From IMG/VR virus record IMGVR_UViG_3300005264_001197, positions 1-31,226 of that record: DNA of 31,226 nucleotides, one strand, 5' to 3'. The notes under the pieces are model-generated. The model saw only the letters and a program-made list of their open reading frames with translations, ran no database searches and was not told where the DNA came from. The stretch is from a virus. This document shows positions 24,101-31,226 of this stretch, one piece after another. Position 1 is the stretch's first letter. Each line of letters begins with the position of its first letter. The position numbers were made by a program, and so were the translations under genes.

Positions 24101-27100
24101 AGATCCATATTATTTAGAACGTAAACATTATCTTGATAGACCTTATGCTGTTACAGGTAAAGCTTTTCAAGAAGGAACTCCGTGGGGAGCTATTTTAAAT
24201 CCTACTGTTGGAAAAATAATAAAGCCAGAAAGAAAAATGCATCAAAGAGAATTACAAGGAACAACTATAGATGTAAGAGATTTAATAGCAAGACAAAATG
24301 AAATTCAAAAAGTTAAAGCAAGCAATAAAAAAGGACTAATACGTATAGATAATACAGGGTTTACTCCTACTTCTTTCATTCCTGATCAAGCTCCTAACGA
24401 CAGTCAAAGAATCATTAATCTAAAAGTAGGTAATGGACAAATAAAAGCAAATTCTTTAAATTTAAAATATCATGCACCTACAATGACCAATGAATTATCA
24501 GAACAAATAATAATGGACAATGCTACAAACATTTCAAATAATATACAACATATGACTTATGAAATACCTATCATAGGAGAAGCTATTGATAAAACATTGT
24601 CTTTAAGAATGTCAACAGATAGTATCCGAAAAGTCAATGCTGCAATTTATGAAAAAGCTAATTCTCAACCTGAAGGTATGATAACAGAAGATTCTATTTT
24701 TAAAACTAGAAATTATGCTGGGAGTAGTGTGTTACAAAACGCAGAAGCAGTTGCTGATTTAAGAACTATAGAATCAGGACATAATTATCTAAGTGATATT
24801 AGTTATTCAGCAAAAGAGTTATCAGGTATTTATGGATTTGCTTTTGAATCGTTATTCCCAAACAAACAAAAATATACTATGCAAAATGCAGGAAGAATTG
24901 ATTCTTATTCACGAAAATTCTGGGATTCTTCAGTCGGAGGACTTGGTGGAGAATTCATGGAAATTGCTAGACGTTTCTTTCCTCATGAAGATCATTCAAT
25001 AACAAAAATTAATAATATACGAAACACAATGCCTAGTTGGATGCCAGAGAAATTCAGATATGGAGATCCTTATGAATCAATTCCTAAAGGGGAAATGAGA
25101 CTTCCAGGTAAAGGATATACTGATTTATATAAATTACATCCAGACCAGTACGGGAAGTATGGAGCTTTTGATAGAATGAAAATCCTAGGAGATATCGCAC
25201 CATGGTCAAGAGAATATAAGTATTGGAGAGATATTGCAAATCATTCAATCAAAGATCCTTATTTAAAAAAACAAATGCAAGGGATTAAAGATAGAGTTAT
25301 AAAACAATCAAAACAACATGATTTTTATCCATATAGATTTTTAGAATCAAAAGTAAAAACAATAGATGCTATCGTAGAAAACGTAACTCAAGGTGGCTCA
25401 TTCAATATCGTCGGAAGTAATGAAAAATATAAACTAGCAGGCATATCAGTAAAAGGAGATATTAGTCAATATTTACAAGATGGAATGCATGTTAGATTAG
25501 AAGTTGATGAAAATCAATATTCTGGGAAGAATCAAGATGGTAGTATAAATGCAAATGTAGAAACGTTTAATGGAAAGTTTTCAACAAAACTAAATAAAAA
25601 AATGTTAGATGATGAAATGGCAGTTCTTAGAAATGATAGCAGTGCAGCAGGAGTTCATGCTAGATTTTCAGATTTTCAAATATTAAGAGGTAAATTTTAT
25701 GAAACAATAGCTCATGCTCAAATACCATATATTCATGATAAATTTTTAAGAGTTAATAGCCCGTTAGAATCATATAAAAATGAACAAACTTATGGCACTA
25801 GCTATTCTAGTTGGGGACATCCAATACAAAGTTTTGTTTTACCATCTTTATATCGAGAATGGGAAACAGGGTATGCTGGTCAAAAAATAGGATTAGGTGC
25901 TATGATGTTATCAAATCATTTATCAAAAACTGGAGCTTCTCGAACTGCAAGAGCAGGAGCTAATATATTGGTAGCTGCAACTAATCGTTCAGCAGTAATT
26001 GGAGGAACAATTGGAGGGCTATTAAAAATTGGTAACAAAAATTGGATTTCAAAAGGGGCAAAATTAGGAAGTGCTGTCGGATTTGCAGGATACACTATTA
26101 CAAGATTAGATCATCCTATTGAATCAGCTCTGAATTTTGGTAAATTAGGAGCAGTAATAGGAAAACAACTATACCATACTCCTGGGAAGGGAGCTCTTGT
26201 AGGAATAGCAACTGGACTTGCACTATCAGGAACACAAAGTACTTATTTTGATAAAAACAAAACTTTGAAAAAATGGATACCTAAAAGCACCCGTAAAAAA
26301 TGGGAAATAGAAGAATATTATGACAGATTAAAATATATTAAATATACAGGGCTTTACAATAAAGCAGCTAGATTAGCAAAACAAAAAGAAGGCGTTGATA
26401 TAAAACGTCTTGTAAATAAATATGAATACAAACAAAAAAAAGACGAAAAAGAAAAAAGAAAATTACTTTATGAAAAAAGCAAGATTGAACATAGTAATAT
26501 ACAAGAGAAAAAGAAAGCCAACTTACTTAATACTATAGATTCAAAACTTCAAGCATTAACTATAATTCCTCAAACTCTTGAAGCAGGTGAATATACTAGA
26601 GCAGCATTAGCTTATAAACAAGCAGCAGAAGCTACTATCTATGGATTACAAGAAGATGCTTCTTGGGCTCAATTATTTAGAGCTGTGCCTAAAAATGAAA
26701 GAGACTATTTAATAGAGTTTTCTAAAGAAAGAGATCCAAAAAAACAAAAAAAGATACTAGAAGTTATGTCTCCATATCAAAGAAAAGTACTCAAAACAGC
26801 TTGGAAACAAGAAACAGAAGAACTTGAAAGTAATGCATCTTTTTTTTCTAGACATAAAATACCTACTTTGAATTGGGGCGGTTGGAATCCTTCTGTTGAT
26901 CTAGATAACGTAAAAATAAAAACTATTGAAAATGAAGGAATGATGTTATCTGACTTTGGTATATATGAATCTCAATTAAATGCTCCTGAAGTCATTTTAG
27001 CTCCAGAAATTGATAATTTCGACGAAGGAAGTTCTGGATTGAAACTCCAAACAAATTTAATTTCTGCTCTTCAAGGATATGGTCTTTTAGGTGTTAATGT

Positions 27101-27215
27101 TAGTATAGAACCTACAGTAGATCCAGGTATACATGTAGTAACAGATATAGTTAGAACGACTCAATACAAAATAAAAGAAACTTTGAATAGTTTTATAGGA
27201 AATATGTTTTTTTAA
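21144..27215 (+). CDS. Giant tape-measure-like virion protein
   Basis: The 2023-residue protein follows the tail chaperones, the standard place for the tape measure protein, which sets tail length and is ejected into the host. By the usual 1.5 angstrom per residue its length would match a tail near 300 nm (inference). It starts at GTG 21144 with GGAG at 21130-21133. A hydrophobic stretch lies at 14-32 (AIGEAALAVGAGVALFY). Residues 835-1010 are rich in aromatic and Arg residues (QYWFGKDYQNGEERRQYYEN, YYLERKHYLDRPYAVTGKAF, NPTVGKIIKPERKMH). Residues 1400-1500 resemble a degenerate staphylococcal-nuclease-like barrel. Gly/Ala-rich membrane-prone segments lie at about 1600-1700, followed by Lys-rich coiled coil. 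The aromatic region is not typical of tape measures, so it may instead be another large internal virion protein. Confidence 0.6.
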   Translation: MSNRREQDSSNSIRAIGEAALAVGAGVALFYRSGGSQLLERGLRKTDRFLGEIQNDIAGRAIKEFDAQEIKRLYKKHVTSADSSWNKLSDELDDKIQLFTGKDDLISEIVKRTQLLRNPSQMLASEFNATLKNQLKQNLATSLNITDENALGKLHSFVDDGFTNFYEKVIKYSDGQNLYFNEDFRNKHFSNNLFSTEQQDVMMQALNEVMNIKANRKKQFTENNMMLANNIANTIITDIEGLKKRFGKKGDKTLTEQALGFSRVTLQELIDNEDKIINSEVVTRSSNGDMITENAIEIAKKAIEKNPDLGDIYVGSHIRKDNLGRIISVTKTKEYKQKIANSFANTLPGKLLKTRDILNIKEAPSLHFSPSGTIDPILAAHERRKAKINNTKSSTSKISNSYVRIHDKTYKINGSELEHIKEFDNLYLVSGKHGSLPRSIKMLAGDANVKNKTGFLGWADIGTTETPTKFTEFRSIFTKTNANSDWGRNLINNLLYKDIPENISNDEAFKIFEQLKKTNKFFNETTSQLDILTIKQLRKEASNNSKKYFEVLEMQDDEMFNSIAKMWSQNDGFKNEDLNVLIKRYISNPQKALEAVSIISDKGVGISETKSLNFSDMIRKEVAKEAFIKEMEGPNGKNSIINLFNRAGIKGRKLDEVKYLANYTVFQSQTLLPNTPDKGVRHIESIFDSIEAANKLFKSDVNSVYDNIDALFVKQFRQNMIKMSKEKAPLLQKGVQAAELDMMDGFVYGNHIHLQKSVSILEAINNKTKRKAYFKQLTAGRDNMADVTTATMFPYFSAMRLVQPLDSIGLGFSVKNTRNVKDVAFNIMLKRVLPVAGGLTALSYVDYRAKAYTGTGLKGAAANSLARLDIGTRKIASATGIGYILDHDRDVNPIMQYWFGKDYQNGEERRQYYENGYTPVRQGRYWSFGSASEFRGGKINYFQPNMLKRAHSDYSDIGIYGSTKDKWAHSWIPTPRHPFSTIRRLADPYYLERKHYLDRPYAVTGKAFQEGTPWGAILNPTVGKIIKPERKMHQRELQGTTIDVRDLIARQNEIQKVKASNKKGLIRIDNTGFTPTSFIPDQAPNDSQRIINLKVGNGQIKANSLNLKYHAPTMTNELSEQIIMDNATNISNNIQHMTYEIPIIGEAIDKTLSLRMSTDSIRKVNAAIYEKANSQPEGMITEDSIFKTRNYAGSSVLQNAEAVADLRTIESGHNYLSDISYSAKELSGIYGFAFESLFPNKQKYTMQNAGRIDSYSRKFWDSSVGGLGGEFMEIARRFFPHEDHSITKINNIRNTMPSWMPEKFRYGDPYESIPKGEMRLPGKGYTDLYKLHPDQYGKYGAFDRMKILGDIAPWSREYKYWRDIANHSIKDPYLKKQMQGIKDRVIKQSKQHDFYPYRFLESKVKTIDAIVENVTQGGSFNIVGSNEKYKLAGISVKGDISQYLQDGMHVRLEVDENQYSGKNQDGSINANVETFNGKFSTKLNKKMLDDEMAVLRNDSSAAGVHARFSDFQILRGKFYETIAHAQIPYIHDKFLRVNSPLESYKNEQTYGTSYSSWGHPIQSFVLPSLYREWETGYAGQKIGLGAMMLSNHLSKTGASRTARAGANILVAATNRSAVIGGTIGGLLKIGNKNWISKGAKLGSAVGFAGYTITRLDHPIESALNFGKLGAVIGKQLYHTPGKGALVGIATGLALSGTQSTYFDKNKTLKKWIPKSTRKKWEIEEYYDRLKYIKYTGLYNKAARLAKQKEGVDIKRLVNKYEYKQKKDEKEKRKLLYEKSKIEHSNIQEKKKANLLNTIDSKLQALTIIPQTLEAGEYTRAALAYKQAAEATIYGLQEDASWAQLFRAVPKNERDYLIEFSKERDPKKQKKILEVMSPYQRKVLKTAWKQETEELESNASFFSRHKIPTLNWGGWNPSVDLDNVKIKTIENEGMMLSDFGIYESQLNAPEVILAPEIDNFDEGSSGLKLQTNLISALQGYGLLGVNVSIEPTVDPGIHVVTDIVRTTQYKIKETLNSFIGNMFF

Positions 27216-27233
27216 GAAAGGTGGAGATAAAAA

Positions 27234-28313
27234 ATGAAAAAAGCAAAACAATACAAAGATATGATAAGCTGGTTATTTATAATGCTTTTGATATTTCAGG
27301 TTTTTTTAATGACTAACATTTCAGATCTTAGTGAAAAGTTTGAAGCTGATTTTGAATTAGCTAAAGATATTGAAATAGCGACAAAAGAAGCTTTGATAGA
27401 AGAAACTATTCGACCTCAAATGCGATTAATGCTAGCAGGTATTAGACAATCTTGGATAAATTACTTGCAAATCCATCCTGAAGTTGAATTATTATTAAAA
27501 GATTCAGAAGGTAGATATATTTATCAAAATGAAAATAATAAGATGATTCATTATGATAATTCAACAATGTTTCGAAAAGTTAGAGCTGACAATTGGTATG
27601 ATATATATGATAGAACAACTTTAAATCTTATTTGCGAAAAAGTACGCCCTCAATGGAATAGAGAAACAATTATTGATATATTCAACATTATAGCTGTTCC
27701 AACAAAATCATTCGGTCCAACTAGCAGTGTTTTAATATATGATGCATACAATGGGGAAATTTTAATAGATAATTCAAGAATATATACTTCATCTAATAAT
27801 AATTCCCCTAATAACACTACCTATATGTCTTATTTGTATCTTTCTCCTAACAACAAAAATCCTGAAGCAACAAAAAAAATCATTGAAGATGAAATATTGC
27901 AACGTTATGATTCAATTCGAGGAACGAATATAATCTCATTTTTTTATGAGCCTATGAACATGGGAAACGAAGCAAGTAATTTTGAAAAATATCCATTAGG
28001 TCAATATAATAGAGAGTTTCAAGAAAAAATAATATTGCCTTATGAATCAGTTTCGCTTGATAATGAAGCTATGCAAATCGCTATTTTATTAAGTGCAAAA
28101 GAATCAGAAATAATTCAAGGATATGATAATATATTAAAACAAAACATTGACTTGCAAAATAGTTTACAAGAAACTATTAGAATAGGAATTCTGACTCCTA
28201 TTCTTAGTGTAGCTATATCATTGATAACTATATTTCTTGCAATGTTTGGTTTGAACACCTATGCACACTTTTTTTACAAACACACAAAACATTTAACGAA
28301 AGAAGGGGAATAA
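27234..28313 (+). CDS. Two-TM membrane protein with large external domain
   Basis: This 359-residue protein has a membrane segment near each end: residues 11-28 (ISWLFIMLLIFQVFLMTN) and about 318-344 (ILTPILSVAISLITIFLAMF). The N-terminal Lys residues and the Lys/His-rich tail suggest both ends are cytoplasmic, with about 290 residues outside. The external part starts and ends helical and contains VLIYDAYNGEILIDNS at about 166-181, a pattern like the Cache/PAS-type sensor domains of bacterial receptors. No kinase or HAMP domain follows. It lies 18 bases after the giant gene with SD AAAGGTGGAG, and 18 bases before the holin-like gene. It may assist DNA entry, exclude other phages or regulate lysis; the role is unknown. 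The topology is well supported. Confidence 0.6.
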   Translation: MKKAKQYKDMISWLFIMLLIFQVFLMTNISDLSEKFEADFELAKDIEIATKEALIEETIRPQMRLMLAGIRQSWINYLQIHPEVELLLKDSEGRYIYQNENNKMIHYDNSTMFRKVRADNWYDIYDRTTLNLICEKVRPQWNRETIIDIFNIIAVPTKSFGPTSSVLIYDAYNGEILIDNSRIYTSSNNNSPNNTTYMSYLYLSPNNKNPEATKKIIEDEILQRYDSIRGTNIISFFYEPMNMGNEASNFEKYPLGQYNREFQEKIILPYESVSLDNEAMQIAILLSAKESEIIQGYDNILKQNIDLQNSLQETIRIGILTPILSVAISLITIFLAMFGLNTYAHFFYKHTKHLTKEGE

Positions 28314-28331
28314 AAAAGGCGGTGAAGCAGT

Positions 28332-28676
28332 ATGAACTTTTTACTAGAGATGCTGCGACTATCTGTTATACAGATCATCATAGTTGCATATGCAGGAGCC
28401 TTATTTGGAGAAATGAATAAACGAATAGTTTCAGATGAACCTATTCGTTTTATAGAATACCTTGTTTCTTGGATAAGTTCTGGCTTTAGTGGCACAATGA
28501 TTGGGTTGTTTTTAAAAGGTTTAATAAACGATATTTCTAATCCATACATTGCGTTAAGTGGAGCAGGTTATGCTGGTTATGCAGGACAAAAATTTTCTTC
28601 TCAACTTATGAAGAAAGCCTTATTGTCTCTTATACAGCAAAGTGAAAAACTTCTAAATGACAATAAAGATAATTAG
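28332..28676 (+). CDS. Holin-like small membrane protein
   Basis: The 114-residue protein has two or three hydrophobic segments: residues 7-28 (MLRLSVIQIIIVAYAGALFG), 42-65 (YLVSWISSGFSGTMIGLFLK) and a Gly/Ala-rich stretch at 70-88 (NPYIALSGAGYAGYAGQKF). It ends in a charged tail (SEKLLNDNKDN). Length, topology and charged C-terminus match phage holins, which open the membrane to end infection. The Gly/Ala-rich third segment recalls LydA-type holins. No endolysin gene is visible in the window, so the lysis role is not confirmed; a membrane helper for the neighbouring two-TM protein is an alternative. The SD AAGGCGGTGA precedes ATG 28332. Confidence 0.5.
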   Translation: MNFLLEMLRLSVIQIIIVAYAGALFGEMNKRIVSDEPIRFIEYLVSWISSGFSGTMIGLFLKGLINDISNPYIALSGAGYAGYAGQKFSSQLMKKALLSLIQQSEKLLNDNKDN

Positions 28677-28678
28677 AT

Positions 28679-28707
28679 TTGACATTTATAGAAATATATA
28701 GTAAGCT
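28679..28707 (+). promoter_or_regulatory. Possible promoter with perfect -35 box
   Basis: TTGACA (28679-28684) is a perfect -35 box, but at 17 bases spacing the -10 position reads TAAGCT, a poor match. It lies in the 73-base gap before the short coiled-coil gene. A nearby small inverted repeat (ATATAG TAAG CTATAT, 28696-28711) overlaps it. Only a candidate. Confidence 0.2.
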
Positions 28708-28749
28708 ATATGTGACTATAAAAACAAAAAATAAAAAGGGGGGCGGAAA

Positions 28750-28956
28750 ATGGATATTCTAAAAAGAATAGATCAAGCATTTGAAAAAAATGAACAAATA
28801 AATAAAGGGATAGCAGAGCATCAAGGCTATATACAAGAATTACAACAAGAAGCATTGAAATTGCAAGGAGAATATAGATTGCTTGTTGAAATGGGGCAAG
28901 CTCAAGGAATACTTGATGAAAAAGGTCAAAAGATAGAACTAGAAACTTCTGAATAA
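28750..28956 (+). CDS. Short coiled-coil protein
   Basis: The 68-residue product is a single amphipathic helix by appearance (RIDQAFEKNEQINKGIAEHQ, then IQELQQEALKLQGEYRLLVE), followed by a short acidic tail. It has no membrane segment. The very strong SD AAGGGGGGCGG just before ATG 28750, and the terminator hairpin that begins in its stop codon, argue that it is a real and well-translated gene. Function is unknown; small coiled-coil proteins near holins can be lysis regulators, and those near tape measures can be tail factors. Neither can be shown from sequence. Confidence 0.62.
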   Translation: MDILKRIDQAFEKNEQINKGIAEHQGYIQELQQEALKLQGEYRLLVEMGQAQGILDEKGQKIELETSE

Positions 28957-29015
28957 TACTAATAAAAAAAAGCTTACAACATTTATCTTGTAGTAAGCTT
29001 TTTTTTATTAGTATT
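28955..29015. terminator. Long perfect bidirectional terminator
   Basis: Bases 28955-28977 and 28993-29015 are perfect inverted repeats of 23 bases around a 15-base loop. The GC-containing AAGCTTAC part is nearest the loop, and runs of eight A on the left and eight T on the right flank it. It can end transcription from either side. It starts in the stop codon of the coiled-coil gene and so closes the tail operon. Confidence 0.9.
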
Positions 29016-29044
29016 ATAATATAAAAGAAAAAAGGTGTGATAAA

Positions 29045-31226
29045 ATGTCTTTGTCTTCTCATGATATAAAAAATAATGTTAAAATTAACAAGAAAAGAGC
29101 TGGTTTTAATAAATCTGCAATTACACAAACATTAAAGAATCTAAATACCTCTACATATATAGAAACAGGATATTCAGATGCTTTAAATAATATTGCCGAA
29201 AAAGCAACAAAACAAAAAAATTTACCAGGGTTACTTCCTTTATTAGAAAATATCAATAATCAAGCTTTTTTTCAAACATTACATTCATTCAGTGATATAT
29301 CTCCAACGAAACAAACAGGTAAAGAATTATTACAACAAGTAATAAAAAAATCAGAAAATATAATAATAAAAAAAATGCCACTTGATACAGACATTATATT
29401 TCAAAATTCTAATTTAAACAATTCTACGAGTATACCCAGAATATTAAAAGCTGCTGAAAAATTCAAAGACATTCTCGATCAAGGCGGGGAATATTTATCT
29501 TTTGATACAGAAACTTTAGCAGGACAAAATGGAGCAGGAATACAGGTGTTAGATACTATAACAGAATATTCTTTTTCACTTCATAATAGTTCAGGGAAAG
29601 TAATCGATGAAATCAGAAACATAGTAGGATTCAATGAAAAAGAAGTAAACTATTGGCGAAACGAATTAGAAAGAATTGGACGAACTGGTCCTTTAAATAA
29701 TAGAGATCAAGTAATTCTTGATAGATTTAGTTTAGTCGGACATAGCAAAGTAAGCATAGAAGATATCGCAGGAGATGGATCTCAATGGGTTTTTACTAAT
29801 ATGCCTACTGAACAAGAAATTGCTAATACAAAATCTTCTCTTGCAGCTGCATATCGAGGTGTAGATTTGTATGAAAAAATAGGATCTGCACAAAGCAAAA
29901 CAGGTTTTTACAAAATAAGAGAAGATATGAAAAAAGTAGTTGGTATTATTAATGACGAAAAAACTGGTATAGTTGGACATAATAGTATAGAATACGATAT
30001 TCCTATCTTAAATCAATTTATTGCATCTCCAAAGACAGCTAAGAAAATAGGATTAGATAGTTATCTTCATATTGATACAACTAATAACACTCATTTAGAT
30101 ACATATTCATTAAAACGTTTTCTATCTGATATTCTTGGAAAAGATCATTTAGGTATTGATAATTCAAAATCAGACAAAGGACTTAATACATTAGAGCATA
30201 TAATGAAATCTACTCATCCTGAACTTTATGAAGGAAGACTTGCTCATATTGCATACGATGATGAACAAATAATGGCACAAGGATTTTTCCATGAAACTAT
30301 AAAAGGTAGTAATGAAACCTTATTTGATAGAATGTTTTCTCAACTTCAAACAGTAATGAAAGACTCAGCTAATGCTCCTATTCATAAATATAAAGGAGCT
30401 AATGAACAACTATTCTCTGTTAACTCTACTTATATGATAAATAATTTTAACAAAAAAGGTGGATTAGGATTTGTTTATGATCCTGTTTCTGCTACATACA
30501 AAACACTTAATGGGTATGAAGTGGGACAAAATGGAGTAAAAAAACAAAGTTTCAATCAAGTTGGTCCAAAAAAAAGAGGACTTTATACTCGACAAGTTGT
30601 AGCTTTAGATACAAAACAACTAAAAACATACTTTCAACCAGACTCTCCAGAATTAAAAACTTATGATAATATGGCCGTTAATGGTATGTACATGATAATA
30701 CATACACCTATTACCAGCCAAAAAGAGAGTGTCGAAACTTTAGGTGCAAAACAAATATTCACATTTCATGAAAGCTTAGATTCTGTAGCTTATATGTTAG
30801 GACAAGGTGAAGTAGTCGGAGAATACAATAATAAAGCAAAAAATACAAATGTTAGATACTTAGAAGATTTTTCAGAAATAAAAAACCATAATGTCAAAGT
30901 TGCAAAAGTAGATGCAAAAACAGGTGCTATAACTGTAAAAAAGGGAACAATTGATGATTTCGCTGAAATGAGTCGTCAAAAAATGTTCAATGATTCTGCT
31001 GCTAGATGGGTTAGAAATATAGATTATAAAAAATATAGCAAATTAAAATCACAATATGCTGCTATAGACAATACAATAAAAAAAATAACTCCAGCTGAGT
31101 ATTCCAAGAGAATAGCTCAAAATCTACCGTTAATAGATACAACACAAGGAGAGTTGTTTGATGCTTTTAAATTCTATTCTTTTGGTTTAAAAGAGCATAC
31201 AATTGCAACTGAATCGATTATTAATA
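29045..31226 (+). CDS. Large protein with DnaQ-like (DEDDh) exonuclease domain, 3' end outside window
   Basis: The frame is open from ATG 29045 to the window edge: 727 codons with no stop. All exonuclease motifs are visible in order and spacing. Motif I is Asp154 and Glu156 in YLSFDTETL. Motif II is VGHNSIEYDIPIL, with His312-Asn313 and Asp318. Motif III is AHIAYDDEQ, with His401 and Asp406, the H-x4-D that marks the DEDDh class. Enzymes of this type remove nucleotides from 3' ends of DNA or RNA. The domain (about 145-420) is wider than usual, with a 100-residue insert between motifs I and II. The first 140 residues and the 300 after the domain are unrecognised and mixed helical/charged. AAAGGTGTGA is the SD. 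The gene follows a terminator, so it probably has its own promoter; TATAAT at 29015-29020 is a possible -10 box. Confidence 0.8.
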   Translation, partial: MSLSSHDIKNNVKINKKRAGFNKSAITQTLKNLNTSTYIETGYSDALNNIAEKATKQKNLPGLLPLLENINNQAFFQTLHSFSDISPTKQTGKELLQQVIKKSENIIIKKMPLDTDIIFQNSNLNNSTSIPRILKAAEKFKDILDQGGEYLSFDTETLAGQNGAGIQVLDTITEYSFSLHNSSGKVIDEIRNIVGFNEKEVNYWRNELERIGRTGPLNNRDQVILDRFSLVGHSKVSIEDIAGDGSQWVFTNMPTEQEIANTKSSLAAAYRGVDLYEKIGSAQSKTGFYKIREDMKKVVGIINDEKTGIVGHNSIEYDIPILNQFIASPKTAKKIGLDSYLHIDTTNNTHLDTYSLKRFLSDILGKDHLGIDNSKSDKGLNTLEHIMKSTHPELYEGRLAHIAYDDEQIMAQGFFHETIKGSNETLFDRMFSQLQTVMKDSANAPIHKYKGANEQLFSVNSTYMINNFNKKGGLGFVYDPVSATYKTLNGYEVGQNGVKKQSFNQVGPKKRGLYTRQVVALDTKQLKTYFQPDSPELKTYDNMAVNGMYMIIHTPITSQKESVETLGAKQIFTFHESLDSVAYMLGQGEVVGEYNNKAKNTNVRYLEDFSEIKNHNVKVAKVDAKTGAITVKKGTIDDFAEMSRQKMFNDSAARWVRNIDYKKYSKLKSQYAAIDNTIKKITPAEYSKRIAQNLPLIDTTQGELFDAFKFYSFGLKEHTIATESIIN

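Noticed and set aside
24793-25002. Plus-strand 69-codon frame inside the giant gene
   Set aside because: It lies wholly in another frame of the 2023-residue protein and has no SD.
28706-29128. Minus-strand frame of 140 codons across the terminator
   Set aside because: It crosses the strong terminator hairpin and two plus-strand genes with clear SD sites; the hydrophobic product reflects AT-rich antisense sequence.
1-31226. tRNA genes, integrase, attachment sites, insertion sequences, anti-CRISPR or toxin-antitoxin pairs
   Set aside because: I looked for these on both strands and saw none; the window is filled with structural genes, and no gap without a gene is longer than about 135 bases.

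Overview
The window is a contiguous piece of the late, virion-building region of a large contractile-tailed (myovirus-type) bacteriophage or prophage. Every gene lies on the plus strand, genes are tightly packed with frequent TAATG overlaps, and the DNA is strongly AT-rich (about 70 percent A+T by eye). Arg is mostly AGA, Ile is often ATA, and most genes have strong AGGAGG-type Shine-Dalgarno (SD) sites. This suggests a low-GC host, most likely a Firmicute such as a Clostridium; a fusobacterial host cannot be excluded. No integrase, tRNA, CRISPR array or insertion sequence is visible.

Head region (1-8930): the C-terminal end of the large terminase subunit, a strong hairpin, a helical protein of unknown function, a phage GroES co-chaperonin, the portal, a prohead protease whose 3' third is also a separately initiated scaffold gene, a likely capsid decoration protein, the major capsid protein and a small acidic protein. 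Neck region (8951-12487): an Ig/FN3 protein and a connector that appear to share one Ig domain split over two overlapping genes, a zinc-motif neck protein, a short sheath-like protein, and a tail-terminator-like gene that seems to begin at an ATT codon. Tail region (12518-21115): a very large sheath protein, a tail tube, two more proteins carrying a tube-like domain, and two related tail assembly chaperones, the first with a 15-bp tandem repeat and an apparent hairpin-bridged ribosome binding site.

From 21144 to 28956 there is a 2023-residue tape-measure-like protein, a two-TM membrane protein with a large external domain, a holin-like protein and a short coiled-coil protein, closed by a long perfect terminator hairpin. 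After it, a large gene runs off the right edge. It carries all the motifs of a DnaQ-like (DEDDh) 3'-5' exonuclease inside a much larger, otherwise unrecognised protein.

Gene order matches the usual myovirus assembly line: terminase, portal, protease/scaffold, capsid, connector, sheath, tube, chaperones, tape measure. The least ordinary items are the embedded exonuclease, the virus-encoded GroES, the duplicated sheath and tube modules, and several unusual translation-initiation arrangements. All functional calls rest on reading motifs and gene order by eye; no database search was run.
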